A stretch of 64,000 nt of DNA from Allobosea sp. 117 (GTDB lineage Bacteria; Pseudomonadota; Alphaproteobacteria; Rhizobiales; Xanthobacteraceae), in contig NZ_JNLC01000001.1 in the NCBI RefSeq assembly GCF_000702305.1, forward strand, positions 164,014 through 228,013, given 5' to 3'. Under the pieces are notes generated by a model that was not told where the DNA came from, ran no database searches, and was given only the letters and a program-made list of their open reading frames with translations. Both the position numbers and the translations under genes were made by a program. Below are positions 25,179 through 34,169 of the stretch, in pieces (position 1 is the stretch's first letter; every line of letters begins with the position of its first letter).

Positions 25179-27167
25179 ATGGTCGTGCGCGATCCTCTTC
25201 CCCGAATGCCGGACGTAAAACGTGCCCTTCCCGCAGGCCGTGGAGCCGCGATCGCGAGAATTGCCGTCCCCAGCGTCGCCGCCCTGTGCGCCGTCTGGCT
25301 CGGGGTGTCCGCCGCCGGCGCCGCCGACTACAAGCAGGCCCCGGCGCTCGATGCCCTCGTGAAGGAGGGCAAGCTGCCCGCGGTCACCGAGCGCCTGCCG
25401 AAGAACCCTCGCGTGGTGACGCCCTATGAAAAGGTCGGCACCTATGGCGGCACCTGGCGCTCCGGCATGGTCGGCGGCTCCGACCGCAACTGGCTGTTCC
25501 GCATCGCCGGCTACGAGCCGCTGCTGGCCTGGGACCGCGAATGGAGCGGCAAGGTCATCCCGAACCTTGCGGAATCGGTGACCGGCAACGCCGACGCCAC
25601 GGTTTTCACCATCAAGCTGCGCGAGGGCCTGAAGTGGTCGGACGGCAAGCCGTTCGGCGCCGACGACCTCGGATTCTTCATCAACGACATCGCCGGCAAC
25701 AAGGAATTGCTGCCGAACGGCATCGACTGGGTGATGAGCGGCGGCGAATTGCCGAAATTCGCCAAGGTGGACGACACCACCTTCACCCTCACCTTCAAGG
25801 AGCCCTACGGCCTGTTCCCGCAGCGCCTCGCCAGCGTCTATGGCGTGCAGGCGGTGATGATGGCGAAGCACTACTGCTCGCAGTTCATGCCGGCCTACAA
25901 CAAGGACGGTGTCGCCGAGCTGCAGAAGAAGGCCGGCGTCGCGAGCTGGACCGAGCTGTTCATCAAGAAATGCGCGGTCGACACCGAGGTGAACGAGCGC
26001 TGGCAGAACCCCGAGCGCCCGACCATGGAGCCCTGGGTGATCAAGGACCCCTACATCAGCGGCGCGACGCTGGTGACGCTGGTGCGCAACCCCTACTACT
26101 TCAAGGTCGACACCGCTGGCCAGCAGCTCCCATATATCGACGATCTGCGCATTTCGGTGAATGCCGACAAGCAGACGCTGGTGCTGAAGGTGGTGAATGG
26201 CGAGATCGACTATCAGGACCGCCACATCAACACCAATTCCAACCGCGCGGTGTTCGCCGACGCGCTGGAGAAGGCGAAGCTGAAGATCGTCGACGGCGCC
26301 AATGCCGACATGAACACGACGATCATCTCGCTGAACCTCACCCACAAGGATCCGGTGAAGCGCGAGATCTTCAACAACAAGGATTTCCGTATCGGCCTCA
26401 GCTACGCGATCGACCGGCAGGCGATCATCGACGCCGCCTTCGTCGGGCAGGGCGAGCCCTGGCAGGGCGCGCCGCGCAAGGAGTCGCCCTTCTACAATGA
26501 GCGCCTCGCCAAGCAGTACACCGAGTACAGCGTCGCCAAGGCCAATGAATCGCTCGACAAGGCCTATCCGAAGAAGGACAGCGCCGGCTTCCGGCTCGGC
26601 CCGGACGGCAAGCGCATCACCTTCAACGTGCTGGTGATCCCGGCGCTGGGCGACTTCCTCGACTCCACCCAGCTCGTGGTCCAGTACTGGCAGAAGGTGG
26701 GCGTCGACGCGAAGATGCAGACGGTCGACCGCGGCCTGTTCTACGACCGCAAGGACAATAACGATCAGGACGCCACCGTCTTCCTCGGGTCGGGCGGCAT
26801 GGTCGACGCGCTGTTCGAGCCGACCTTCTACTTCCCGTTCTGGAACGAGTCGCTGTTCGCCGTGCCGTGGGGCACCTGGTTCGCCTCCGGCGGCAAGGCG
26901 GGCGAGGAGCCGCCGGCCCCGGCGAAGAAGCAGATGGATCTCTACCGCCAGATCACCCGCTACGCCGACACCGCCAAGCAGGCCGAGCTGATGAAGCAGA
27001 TCCTCGATATCGCGGCGGACGAGTTCTACGTCATCGGCGTCTCGACGCCGGGCGGGCTCTACTCGGTGTCGAAGAAGAACCTCGGCAACGTCTATCCGCG
27101 CCCCTTCGCCTGGACCTATCCGACGCCGGTGGCGAGCAACACCGAGACCTACTTCTTCGCGAAGTGA
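25179..27167 (+). CDS. ABC transporter family-5 (peptide/oligosaccharide-type) binding protein
   Basis: A periplasmic solute-binding protein of about 662 residues. The start is uncertain: ATGs at 25107, 25179 and 25206 are in frame, and I prefer 25179, just before a plausible signal peptide (hydrophobic core AVPSVAALCAVWLGVSAAGA, then ADYKQ). The mature protein has the family lines YGGTWRSGMVGG, YEPLLAWDRE, FTIKLREGLKWSDGKPFGAD and DFRIGLSYAIDRQAIIDAAF. It is about 130 residues longer than DppA or OppA, as in the subgroup that binds oligosaccharides or opine-like compounds. It heads a four-gene importer operon and gives the best clue that the region feeds on an imported, fairly large solute. 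Confidence 0.9.
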   Translation: MVVRDPLPRMPDVKRALPAGRGAAIARIAVPSVAALCAVWLGVSAAGAADYKQAPALDALVKEGKLPAVTERLPKNPRVVTPYEKVGTYGGTWRSGMVGGSDRNWLFRIAGYEPLLAWDREWSGKVIPNLAESVTGNADATVFTIKLREGLKWSDGKPFGADDLGFFINDIAGNKELLPNGIDWVMSGGELPKFAKVDDTTFTLTFKEPYGLFPQRLASVYGVQAVMMAKHYCSQFMPAYNKDGVAELQKKAGVASWTELFIKKCAVDTEVNERWQNPERPTMEPWVIKDPYISGATLVTLVRNPYYFKVDTAGQQLPYIDDLRISVNADKQTLVLKVVNGEIDYQDRHINTNSNRAVFADALEKAKLKIVDGANADMNTTIISLNLTHKDPVKREIFNNKDFRIGLSYAIDRQAIIDAAFVGQGEPWQGAPRKESPFYNERLAKQYTEYSVAKANESLDKAYPKKDSAGFRLGPDGKRITFNVLVIPALGDFLDSTQLVVQYWQKVGVDAKMQTVDRGLFYDRKDNNDQDATVFLGSGGMVDALFEPTFYFPFWNESLFAVPWGTWFASGGKAGEEPPAPAKKQMDLYRQITRYADTAKQAELMKQILDIAADEFYVIGVSTPGGLYSVSKKNLGNVYPRPFAWTYPTPVASNTETYFFAK

Positions 27168-27190
27168 GGGCGTTCCGACGCGACAAAATA

Positions 27191-27222
27191 CCGGCGCCGT
27201 CCGTCGAGGCGGGTGGCGCCGG
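27191..27222 (+). terminator. Intercistronic hairpin after family-5 binding-protein gene
   Basis: A perfect 8-base stem CCGGCGCC / GGCGCCGG with a 16-base loop starts 24 bases after the binding-protein stop, in the 131-base gap before the first permease. A further CGGCGCC follows at 27233. The element may raise the level of the binding protein relative to the membrane parts. No T run is present. Confidence 0.45.
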
Positions 27223-27298
27223 CGTGCCGCCCCGGCGCCACGCGGTTGTGCGGGCGTCCGCCTCCATGGTTGTCTTGCGTTCTCGGAGGGAGGGATAG

Positions 27299-28285
27299 AT
27301 GCTGCGTTTCATCCTTCGCCGCGTCCTGTGGATGATCCCGTCCTTCATCGCGGTGTCGGTCGTCGCCTTCATCATCATCCAGCTTCCGCCGGGCGACTTC
27401 GTCACCAGCTATGCCGCTGACCTCGCCACCTCCGGCTCGCCGGCGGACCCGGCGACGCTTGAGGCGATGCGCATCCGCTACGGCCTCGACCAGCCTCTGG
27501 TGATTCAATACTTCCACTGGATCTGGAACGCGCTGAACGGCGATCTCGGCGTCTCCTTCGAATATCGCACGCCGGTCGCCGACATCATCTGGGGCCGGCT
27601 CGGCATGACCGCGCTGGTCGCCTTCTGCACGCTGATCTTCGTGTGGATCGTCGCCTTCCCGGTCGGCGTCTATTCGGCGGTCCGGCAGTACAGCGTCGGC
27701 GACTACATCGTCACCTTCCTCTGCTTCCTCGGCATGGCGACGCCGAACTTCCTGCTCGCCCTCTTCGTCATGTACCTGTCGGTGACCTATCTCGGCTATT
27801 CGGTCGGCGGCCTGTTCTCGCCGGACTTCGAGAACGCGGCCTGGAGCCTTCCCCGCGTCGTCGATCTTTTGAAGCATCTGTGGATCCCGGTGCTGGTGCT
27901 CGGCGTCGCCGGCATCGCCGCGCTGGTGCGCATTATGCGGGCGAACCTGCTCGACGAGCTCGGCAAGCCCTATGTCGAGACCGCCCGTGCCAAGGGCCTG
28001 CCGGAGCTGACGCTGATCCTGCGCTATCCGACGCGGGTGGCGCTCAACCCCTTCATCTCGACGGTCGGCTGGGTGCTGCCGGTGCTGGTGTCGGGCGACG
28101 TCATCGTCTCCTCGGTGCTCAGCCTGCCGACCGCCGGGCCGATTCTCATCCAGGCGCTGAAGACGCAGGACATGTATCTCGGCGGCGCGCTCATCATGTT
28201 CCAGTGCATCCTCGTGCTGATCGGCACGCTGCTCTCCGACCTGCTGCTCGTCTGGCTCGACCCGCGGATCCGCTATGACCGCTAG
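27299..28285 (+). CDS. Family-5 ABC importer permease, DppB-like
   Basis: A 328-residue inner-membrane protein with about six hydrophobic segments. The N-terminal MLRFILRRVLWMIPSFIAVS and the cytoplasmic loop YVETARAKGLPELTLILRYP (EAA-type, contacts the ATPase) are diagnostic for DppB/OppB proteins. It starts at an ATG after GGAGGGAGGG. It overlaps the next gene by 11 bases. It pairs with the DppC-like product to form the channel. Confidence 0.93.
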   Translation: MLRFILRRVLWMIPSFIAVSVVAFIIIQLPPGDFVTSYAADLATSGSPADPATLEAMRIRYGLDQPLVIQYFHWIWNALNGDLGVSFEYRTPVADIIWGRLGMTALVAFCTLIFVWIVAFPVGVYSAVRQYSVGDYIVTFLCFLGMATPNFLLALFVMYLSVTYLGYSVGGLFSPDFENAAWSLPRVVDLLKHLWIPVLVLGVAGIAALVRIMRANLLDELGKPYVETARAKGLPELTLILRYPTRVALNPFISTVGWVLPVLVSGDVIVSSVLSLPTAGPILIQALKTQDMYLGGALIMFQCILVLIGTLLSDLLLVWLDPRIRYDR

Positions 28286-29426
28286 CTCCGCGCCCGCCGA
28301 TCTCCCGGCCCCGGTCGACCTGCGCGCCGCGCGGCGCGCCTCGGCCTCGCAATGGCGGCTGATGTGGTGGCAGTTCCGCCGCCACCGCCTCGCGATGATC
28401 AGCAGCGTCGTGCTCGCCTTGATCTCCTTCGTCGCGATCTTCTGCGAGTTCCTCGCGCCCTTCGATCCCAACGCCTTCACGCCGCGCTACACCTATGCGC
28501 CGCCGCAGGCGCTGCATTTCTTCGACCGGAACGCCGAGGGCGGCCTCGTCTGGAGCCCGCACGTCAACGGCTACAAGGTGACGATCGAGCCGACGGCGTT
28601 GCGCCGCGTCTTCGTGGTGGACGAGGCGCAGAAAGTGCCGGTCGGCTTCTTCGTCGCCTCCGAGCCCTACAGCATGTGGGGGCTGTTCACGCTGGAGACC
28701 AAGCTGTTCGGCCCACTGAACAAGGGCGATCCGCTGTTCCTGCTCGGCGCCGACCGACTCGGGCGCGACATGCTGAGCCGCATCATCTACGGAACGCGCA
28801 TCTCCATGTCGATCGGGCTGATCGGGGTGATGCTGAGCCTCGTGCTCGGCCTCGTGCTCGGCGGCATCTCCGGCTATTACGGCGGCTGGATCGACAACAT
28901 CATCCAGCGCGTCATCGAGTTCATCCTGTCGCTGCCAACGACGCCGCTCTGGCTCGGCCTCGCCGCCGCCATGCCGAACAACTGGCCGCCGCTGCAGATC
29001 TATCTCTGCATCACCATCATCCTGTCGCTGATCGGCTGGACCAGCCTGGCGCGCGTCATTCGCGGACGCTTCCTGTCGCTGCGCACCGAGGATTTCGTCA
29101 CCGCCGCCAAGCTCGACGGGGCAAGCGAGCGGCGCATCATCTTCCGCCACATGGCGCCGTCCTTCGTCAGTCACATCATCGCCGAGGTGAGCCTCGCCAT
29201 CCCGGCGATGATCCTCGCCGAGACGGCGCTGAGCTTCCTCGGCCTCGGCCTGCAGCCGCCGATCGTGAGCTGGGGCGTGCTGCTGCAGGAGGCGCAGAAC
29301 ATCCGCTCCATCACCACCGCGCCGTGGCTGTTCGCGCCGGGCATCGCCGTGGTGGTGGCGGTGCTGAGCCTCAATTTCGTCGGCGACGGGCTGCGCGACG
29401 CCGCCGACCCCTACAGGCAATCGTGA
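28275..29426 (+). CDS. Family-5 ABC importer permease, DppC-like
   Basis: A 383-residue inner-membrane protein of the DppC/OppC type. It has a long cytoplasmic N-terminus, one early membrane segment (ISSVVLALISFVAIF), a large periplasmic loop of about 130 residues, and then the core with LGADRLGRDMLSRIIYGTRI and the EAA loop (FVTAAKLDGASERRIIFRHM). The extended periplasmic loop is longer than in E. coli DppC and may help dock the large binding protein. Its TGA overlaps the ATG of the ATPase gene by one base. Confidence 0.93.
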   Translation: MTASSAPADLPAPVDLRAARRASASQWRLMWWQFRRHRLAMISSVVLALISFVAIFCEFLAPFDPNAFTPRYTYAPPQALHFFDRNAEGGLVWSPHVNGYKVTIEPTALRRVFVVDEAQKVPVGFFVASEPYSMWGLFTLETKLFGPLNKGDPLFLLGADRLGRDMLSRIIYGTRISMSIGLIGVMLSLVLGLVLGGISGYYGGWIDNIIQRVIEFILSLPTTPLWLGLAAAMPNNWPPLQIYLCITIILSLIGWTSLARVIRGRFLSLRTEDFVTAAKLDGASERRIIFRHMAPSFVSHIIAEVSLAIPAMILAETALSFLGLGLQPPIVSWGVLLQEAQNIRSITTAPWLFAPGIAVVVAVLSLNFVGDGLRDAADPYRQS

Positions 29427-31153
29427 TGGCGGAAAGCGCGGGCGATATCGTCGTCGAGGTGAAGAACCTCTCGACCTGGTTCGGCAGCGGCGGCGACACC
29501 TTCAAGGCGGTCGACGGCATCGACCTCATGCTCCGGCGCGGGCGCACGCTGTGCGTGGTCGGCGAGAGCGGCTCGGGCAAGAGCGTCACCGCGCGCTCCA
29601 TCCTCAACATCGTGCCGAAGCCGGGGCGCATCGCCGAAGGGCAGGTGCTGCTGCACGGTGCCGGGCCGGGCGGCGCGCCGCTGGACCTTGCCGCACTGAA
29701 CCCGCATGGCCGGCAGATCCGCGCCATACGCGGGCGCGACATCTCGATGATCTTCCAGGAGCCGATGTCGAGCCTCAGCCCGGTGCACACCATCGGCCAG
29801 CAGATCGTCGAGGTGATCCGGCTGCACCAGAAGGTGAGCAACGCGGAAGCACGCGAGCGGGCGATCGCCATGCTGGAGCAGGTGCGCATCCCGCGGCCCG
29901 AGCAGAGCATCGACGCCTATCCCTTCGAGTTCTCCGGCGGCATGCGCCAGCGCGCCATGACCGCCATGGCGCTCGCCTGCGAGCCGAAGCTGCTGATCGC
30001 CGACGAGCCGACCACCGCGCTCGACGTGACGACGCAGGCCGAGATCCTCGATCTGATGCGCGGCCTGCAGCAGCGCCTCGGCATGGCGATGATGTTCATC
30101 ACCCACGACATGGGGGTGGTGGCGGAGATCGCCGACGACGTGGCGGTGATGTATCGCGGCAAGATCGTGGAAACCGGGCCGGTCGACGAAATCTTCCACG
30201 CGCCGCAGCACCCCTATACGCGCCGGCTGCTCGATTCCGTGCTCGCGCTGGAGAGCCGCTCGCATCTCGCGTCGAAGATCGCCAGGCCGAACCCGGCCGA
30301 CGTCATCCTCGAGGTGCGCGACCTCTCGCTGTCCTTCGGCGGGCGCGATGCCTTCGGCGGCGTGAAGGCGGGCGGGGTGAAGGCGCTCGACGCGGTGAGC
30401 TTCTCGCTGGCACGCGGCGAGACACTCGGCATCGTCGGCGAGAGCGGTTCCGGCAAGACGACGCTCGGGCGCTCGATCATGCGCATCCTCGCGCCCGACG
30501 CCGGCAACATCGTCTTTTCCGGCCGCGACGCGGCGCCGGTCGACCTCGCGGCGCTGCCGCAGGGGGCGGTGCGCCCGCTGTGGCGCGACATCCGCATGAT
30601 CTTCCAGGACCCTTTCGCCTCGCTGAACCCGCGCATGACGGTGCTGCAGGTGATCGCCGAGCCGCTGCGAAATTACGGGGTCGCCGCCGGCGCAGAGCTG
30701 GAGGAACGGGTCGGCGAGCTGCTCGACCGGGTGGGGCTGCCGCGCGACGCCATGCGGCGCTATCCGCACGCCTTCTCCGGCGGCCAGCGCCAGCGCATCG
30801 GCATCGCCCGGGCCATCGCGATGCGCCCGCAGCTCATCGTCGCGGACGAGGCGACCTCGGCGCTCGACGTCTCGCTGCGCGCGCAGGTGCTGGACCTCAT
30901 GCTGGAGCTCGGGCGCGAACTGTCGATGAGCTACGTGTTCATCAGCCACGACATGAGCGTGATCCGCTACATGTGCGACCGCGTCGCCGTCATGCATCGC
31001 GGCCGGATCGTCGAGATCGGCGAGACCGAGGCAGTGTGCGAGAACCCGCAGCACCCCTATACGCGGGCGCTGATTTCCGCCATTCCCAAGCCCGATCCGC
31101 GCCAGCGCGGGCGCCTCGCCCGCATCCGCTACGGCGCCGAGGCGGTGGCCTGA
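29426..31153 (+). CDS. Family-5 ABC importer ATPase, fused double-domain (DppD-DppF type)
   Basis: A 575-residue protein with two nucleotide-binding domains in one chain, like GsiA and YejF. The first (about residues 8-270) has Walker [13 protein letters not shown], signature FSGGMRQR and Walker [13 protein letters not shown]. The second (about 290-560) has [20 protein letters not shown] and [12 protein letters not shown]. Each is followed by the OppD-type tail with [20 protein letters not shown] or a similar motif. Both sites look catalytically complete. The start is the ATG overlapping the permease stop; an in-frame extension upstream is antisense-like and not real. Confidence 0.94.
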   Translation: MAESAGDIVVEVKNLSTWFGSGGDTFKAVDGIDLMLRRGRTLCVVGESGSGKSVTARSILNIVPKPGRIAEGQVLLHGAGPGGAPLDLAALNPHGRQIRAIRGRDISMIFQEPMSSLSPVHTIGQQIVEVIRLHQKVSNAEARERAIAMLEQVRIPRPEQSIDAYPFEFSGGMRQRAMTAMALACEPKLLIADEPTTALDVTTQAEILDLMRGLQQRLGMAMMFITHDMGVVAEIADDVAVMYRGKIVETGPVDEIFHAPQHPYTRRLLDSVLALESRSHLASKIARPNPADVILEVRDLSLSFGGRDAFGGVKAGGVKALDAVSFSLARGETLGIVGESGSGKTTLGRSIMRILAPDAGNIVFSGRDAAPVDLAALPQGAVRPLWRDIRMIFQDPFASLNPRMTVLQVIAEPLRNYGVAAGAELEERVGELLDRVGLPRDAMRRYPHAFSGGQRQRIGIARAIAMRPQLIVADEATSALDVSLRAQVLDLMLELGRELSMSYVFISHDMSVIRYMCDRVAVMHRGRIVEIGETEAVCENPQHPYTRALISAIPKPDPRQRGRLARIRYGAEAVA

Positions 31154-31168
31154 AGAGAGGGGAAGCCG

Positions 31169-32044
31169 TTGTCCGAGGTTGAATGCGTGCTCGACATCCG
31201 CGCCGATCTGGGCGAGTGCCCGGTCTGGTGCCCACGCGAGCAGTCGCTCTACTGGATCGACATCTATGCCGGTCGGCTGAACCGCTTCGATCCATCAACG
31301 GGCACCAACAGCTTCTGGCAGCTCCCCGAGCCGATCGGTTCGTTTGCGCTGTGCGAGACCGGCGGCGCGCTGGTGGCGCTGAAATCGGGCCTCCACCGGC
31401 TCGATTTCGGCAGCGGCGGGCTCACGCCCTTCGCCGCACCCGAGGCGGACCTGCCGGGCAACCGGCTGAATGACGGGCGCTGCGACCGGCAGGGCCGGTT
31501 CTGGGTCGGCAGCATGGCCGATCCGGTCGATTTCGAGCGGCCGCACGGTTCGCTCTACCGGGCCGATCCGGGCGGGGGCTGCACGCGGATGGTGGAGGGG
31601 CTCTATGTCGCGAACGGGCTCGCCTTCAGCCCGGATGGGCGCACGCTCTACCATTCGGATTCCTTCCGCGAGGTGCGCACCGTGTGGGCGTGGGACCTCG
31701 ATCCCGATGACGGCGTGATCTCCAACCGCCGCGTCTTCGTCGATACGCACGGCATGCCCGGCCGGCCGGACGGCGCGGCGGTGGATGCTGACGGCTGCTA
31801 CTGGATGTCGGCGATCGACGGCTGGGAGCTGGTGCGCTTCACTCCGGCGGGCGTCGTCGACCGGCGCATCGCGCTGCCCATCGCCAAGCCGACCATGATG
31901 GCCTTTGGCGGGCCGCGGCTGGAGACGCTCTACATCACCTCGATCCGTCCGCCCGGCCCGTGCCTCGACCAGCCGCAGGCCGGCAGCCTGTTCGCCGTCG
32001 AGGCCGGCGTGCCGGGTTTGCCGGAGCCGCTGTTTCGCGCCTAG
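31169..32044 (+). CDS. SMP-30/gluconolactonase-family lactonase
   Basis: A 291-residue six-bladed beta-propeller enzyme. ECPVWCPREQSLYWIDIYAGRLNRFD carries the glutamate that binds the catalytic metal. NRLNDGRCDRQGRFWVGSM and YVANGLAFSPDGRTLYHSDS carry the asparagine and aspartate ligands in their usual places. It should hydrolyse a sugar lactone to the sugar acid. The start is a TTG at 31169, supported by AGAGGGGAAG upstream and 15 bases after the ATPase stop. In the same operon as an importer and near a uronate-dehydrogenase-like gene, it would process the lactone such a dehydrogenase makes. Confidence 0.92.
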   Translation: MSEVECVLDIRADLGECPVWCPREQSLYWIDIYAGRLNRFDPSTGTNSFWQLPEPIGSFALCETGGALVALKSGLHRLDFGSGGLTPFAAPEADLPGNRLNDGRCDRQGRFWVGSMADPVDFERPHGSLYRADPGGGCTRMVEGLYVANGLAFSPDGRTLYHSDSFREVRTVWAWDLDPDDGVISNRRVFVDTHGMPGRPDGAAVDADGCYWMSAIDGWELVRFTPAGVVDRRIALPIAKPTMMAFGGPRLETLYITSIRPPGPCLDQPQAGSLFAVEAGVPGLPEPLFRA

Positions 32045-32055
32045 GCGGCGCCATC

Positions 32056-32066
32056 TCGTCTGACGA
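32056..32066. promoter_or_regulatory. GntR-type operator variant, perfect palindrome, before GntR gene
   Basis: TCGTCTGACGA is a perfect palindrome that keeps 9 of 11 bases of TTGTCTGACAA. It is 98 bases before the GntR start codon and directly after the lactonase stop, where an autoregulatory site would lie. Confidence 0.45.
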
Positions 32067-32127
32067 CTTTACAAAGCTGGAATGGATTGCCAAATCTCGA
32101 TCGCATCACGACCATAAGATGACATCT

Positions 32128-32140
32128 CCGTCTGAGACGG
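32128..32140. promoter_or_regulatory. Second palindrome just upstream of the GntR start
   Basis: CCGTCTGAGACGG is a perfect 13-base palindrome that shares the GTCTGA core of the region's operators and ends just before the Shine-Dalgarno sequence GGGAGGGAGG. As DNA it could be a second operator; as RNA it could be a small leader hairpin. Confidence 0.4.
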
Positions 32141-32153
32141 GAGGGAGGAAGGC

Positions 32154-32909
32154 TTGGCCCGCAAGACAGCCGAACTGAAGCTGCGGCAGAAGACCGAGTG
32201 GACGGCGCAGGCGCCCCAGCGCCCCTCGCGTCTCGCCGACCAGCTCTATGAGCAGATCCTCGACCGGATCGTCTCCGGCGCCATGCCGGAGGGCGAGAAG
32301 CTGCCGTCCGAAAGCCAGCTCTGCGAGCTCTACGGGGTCTCGCGCCCGGTGGTGCGGGAGGCGCTCTCCCGCCTGCAGGCCGACGGCGTGGTGATCTCGC
32401 GCCACGGCTCCGGCTCGTTCGTGCAGCGCCGGCCCGCCCAGGCCTTCTCGCTGCTCGCGCCGATCGGCGACGTGGCGGACCTGATGCGCTGCATGGAGTT
32501 CCGCGTCGCGCTGGAGGGCGAGGCCGCCTATCTCGCCGCCATGCGGCGCAGCGAGGCCGATCTCGACCGCATCAAGCGGGCCTTCGGCGAGCTGGAGCGG
32601 GTGATCCACAATGGCGAGGTCGGCGGCGAGGCCGACCAGGCGTTCCATGTCGCGATCGCGGCGGCGGCGCAGAACCGGCTGTTCGTCCATGCCATGGAGA
32701 TCTTCGCCGAGCACACGCTGAAGGGCATGGACCTTGCCCGCAAGCTGTCGCTGCGCCAGAGCGCGCGGCGGCTGCAGCTCGTGCAGCAGGAGCATCTGCG
32801 GATCCTGCAGGCGATCGAGGCGGAGGAGCCGCACGAGGCGCGCGAGGCGATGCGCACCCACATCGACAATGCGCGCATCCGGGTGCTGACCGACAGCGCC
32901 GAGCCGTGA
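32154..32909 (+). CDS. GntR-family transcriptional regulator (FadR/FCD), likely regulator of the catabolic region
   Basis: A 251-residue regulator. The winged helix-turn-helix (about residues 25-90) includes EGEKLPSESQLCELYGVSRP and VVREALSRLQADGVV, followed by the FCD helical effector domain with the metal-site pattern (EADQAFHVAIAAAAQNRLFV). It starts at a TTG after a strong GGGAGGGAGGAAG. Members of this group typically repress sugar-acid or amino-acid catabolic genes and are released by a pathway intermediate. The repeated palindromes from 17632 to 34155 are its probable sites, though binding is inferred. Confidence 0.93.
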   Translation: MARKTAELKLRQKTEWTAQAPQRPSRLADQLYEQILDRIVSGAMPEGEKLPSESQLCELYGVSRPVVREALSRLQADGVVISRHGSGSFVQRRPAQAFSLLAPIGDVADLMRCMEFRVALEGEAAYLAAMRRSEADLDRIKRAFGELERVIHNGEVGGEADQAFHVAIAAAAQNRLFVHAMEIFAEHTLKGMDLARKLSLRQSARRLQLVQQEHLRILQAIEAEEPHEAREAMRTHIDNARIRVLTDSAEP

Positions 32910-32941
32910 GGGCGGTGCGGGTTTCCATCGGTCGGGAGCGA

Positions 32942-33074
32942 CGTCATCCCGAGGTGCTCGGGCCATGCCCGAGCCTCGAAGGATGGTCGTCCGGCGCGCG
33001 CTGTGAGCATCCTTCGAGGCCGGCCCTCGGGCTTGCCATTGGCAAGACCTGCGGGCCGGCACCTCAGGATGACG
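32942..33074. repeat. Palindromic intergenic repeat element (about 130 bp)
   Basis: The ends CGTCATCCCGAGGTGC and GCACCTCAGGATGACG-type are imperfect inverted repeats. Inside them GCCTCGAAGGATG (32973-32985) is exactly mirrored by CATCCTTCGAGGC (33008-33020). Nested inverted repeats of this kind are widespread as dispersed non-coding elements in Hyphomicrobiales; that is from memory. It sits between two convergent gene ends and could act as a terminator. Confidence 0.6.
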
Positions 33075-33101
33075 GTGTTCGGAGCCGGGATCGATCGCCC
33101 T

Positions 33102-34019
33102 TCACGCCGCAACCGGCGCCAGGCTCTCGTCGAAGGCGCGCAGGGCGCGGGCGACGGGGGCGACCCGCGCGCGGTCGTCCGGCGTGAGGTTGGAGAGCAG
33201 CGGCAGGGCCGGCCCCATCTCGGCGATGCCGGCGAGGCCGACGCCGTCATGCAGCACGCGGATGGGGTTGATGGTGTCGCGCAGAGTCTCGAAGGGCAGG
33301 AAGTGGCCGCGCAGCCCCTCGGCCTCCTCATAGTCGCCGGCCTGCAGGGCGTGCAGTATGGCGGTCGAGGCGCGGGGCGCCACCGAGACCGAGCCGGAGG
33401 TGAAGGCGCGCAGGCCGAAATGGCGCCAATGCGCGATGGCCGGCCGCTCGCCGATGCCGCTGATCACGCGGGTGACGTCGATGCGCTGCAGCAGCTCCGA
33501 GAGATAGGCGTCGGTGGTCGGGTCCTGCCGCACGATGGCGTATTTGACCGCGCTGATCTGCCCACGATCATAGAGCCGGCCAATGGCGGCGGGGGTGATG
33601 TAGCCCTCCGAGCGCACATAGGCGATGACCGGGCGGCCGAGCCGTTCGGCGAAGCGGGCGATGCCCTCCTCGACGCCGTCCGAGGTCGAGGCGCTGCTCG
33701 CCGGCAGCACCATGGCGGTGGGGAAGGGGCGGGTGCGCAGCGCGTCGGCCTGATCGATCATCTTGCCGAAGTCGGGCCCGACCGAGGGGATGATCCAGCT
33801 TGTCGGGGCGGCGAGCTCCAGCAGCATGTCGAGCAGCGCCGGGTACTCGCTCACCGGGACATTGTAGAGATTGGCGTTGCCGCCATACATCAGCGTCGAG
33901 ACGCCGCCCTGTTCGAGATGACGGATCAGGGCCGCATTGGCTGCGCGATCGAGCGCAAGATCACTGTTTCGGGCGAGCGGGGGAACCGCCACGACCGACT
34001 TCGTCAGATCGCCGTGCAT
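33102..34019 (-). CDS. DapA/DHDPS-family aldolase or dehydratase
   Basis: A 305-residue class I lyase of the dihydrodipicolinate synthase/N-acetylneuraminate lyase family. The Schiff-base lysine is in ISAVKYAIVRQDP, and the barrel strands IIPSVGPDF, AMVLPASSAS and VIAYVRSEGYITP fit. The usual GGTTGE loop is replaced by YGGNANLYNVP, so pyruvate-type donor contacts differ from DapA. The ATG at 34019 is chosen because GAGAAAGAG precedes it; an upstream ATG adds 37 Arg-rich residues that look non-coding. KDG-type aldolases and KdgD dehydratases belong here, which suits sugar-acid breakdown. Confidence 0.88.
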   Translation of the reverse strand: MHGDLTKSVVAVPPLARNSDLALDRAANAALIRHLEQGGVSTLMYGGNANLYNVPVSEYPALLDMLLELAAPTSWIIPSVGPDFGKMIDQADALRTRPFPTAMVLPASSASTSDGVEEGIARFAERLGRPVIAYVRSEGYITPAAIGRLYDRGQISAVKYAIVRQDPTTDAYLSELLQRIDVTRVISGIGERPAIAHWRHFGLRAFTSGSVSVAPRASTAILHALQAGDYEEAEGLRGHFLPFETLRDTINPIRVLHDGVGLAGIAEMGPALPLLSNLTPDDRARVAPVARALRAFDESLAPVAA

Positions 34020-34144
34020 GGTCACTCTTTCTCGGCTGGCCGACAGGCCGACATACCCCCTGCGCCGACAGGCTCCCGCCCGGCGCAACCGGACGATGCG
34101 CATCCTAGAGGCTTCGCCGGAGGCCGTCAATGCAAGGCGTAAAC

Positions 34145-34155
34145 TTGTCTTACAT
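34145..34155. promoter_or_regulatory. GntR-type operator variant before the DapA-family gene
   Basis: TTGTCTTACAT keeps 9 of 11 bases of TTGTCTGACAA. It lies in the 150-base gap between the amidohydrolase and DapA-family genes, about 126 bases upstream of the latter's start, suggesting that this gene has a promoter of its own. Confidence 0.4.
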
Positions 34156-34169
34156 CTATGCCGCCGCCC

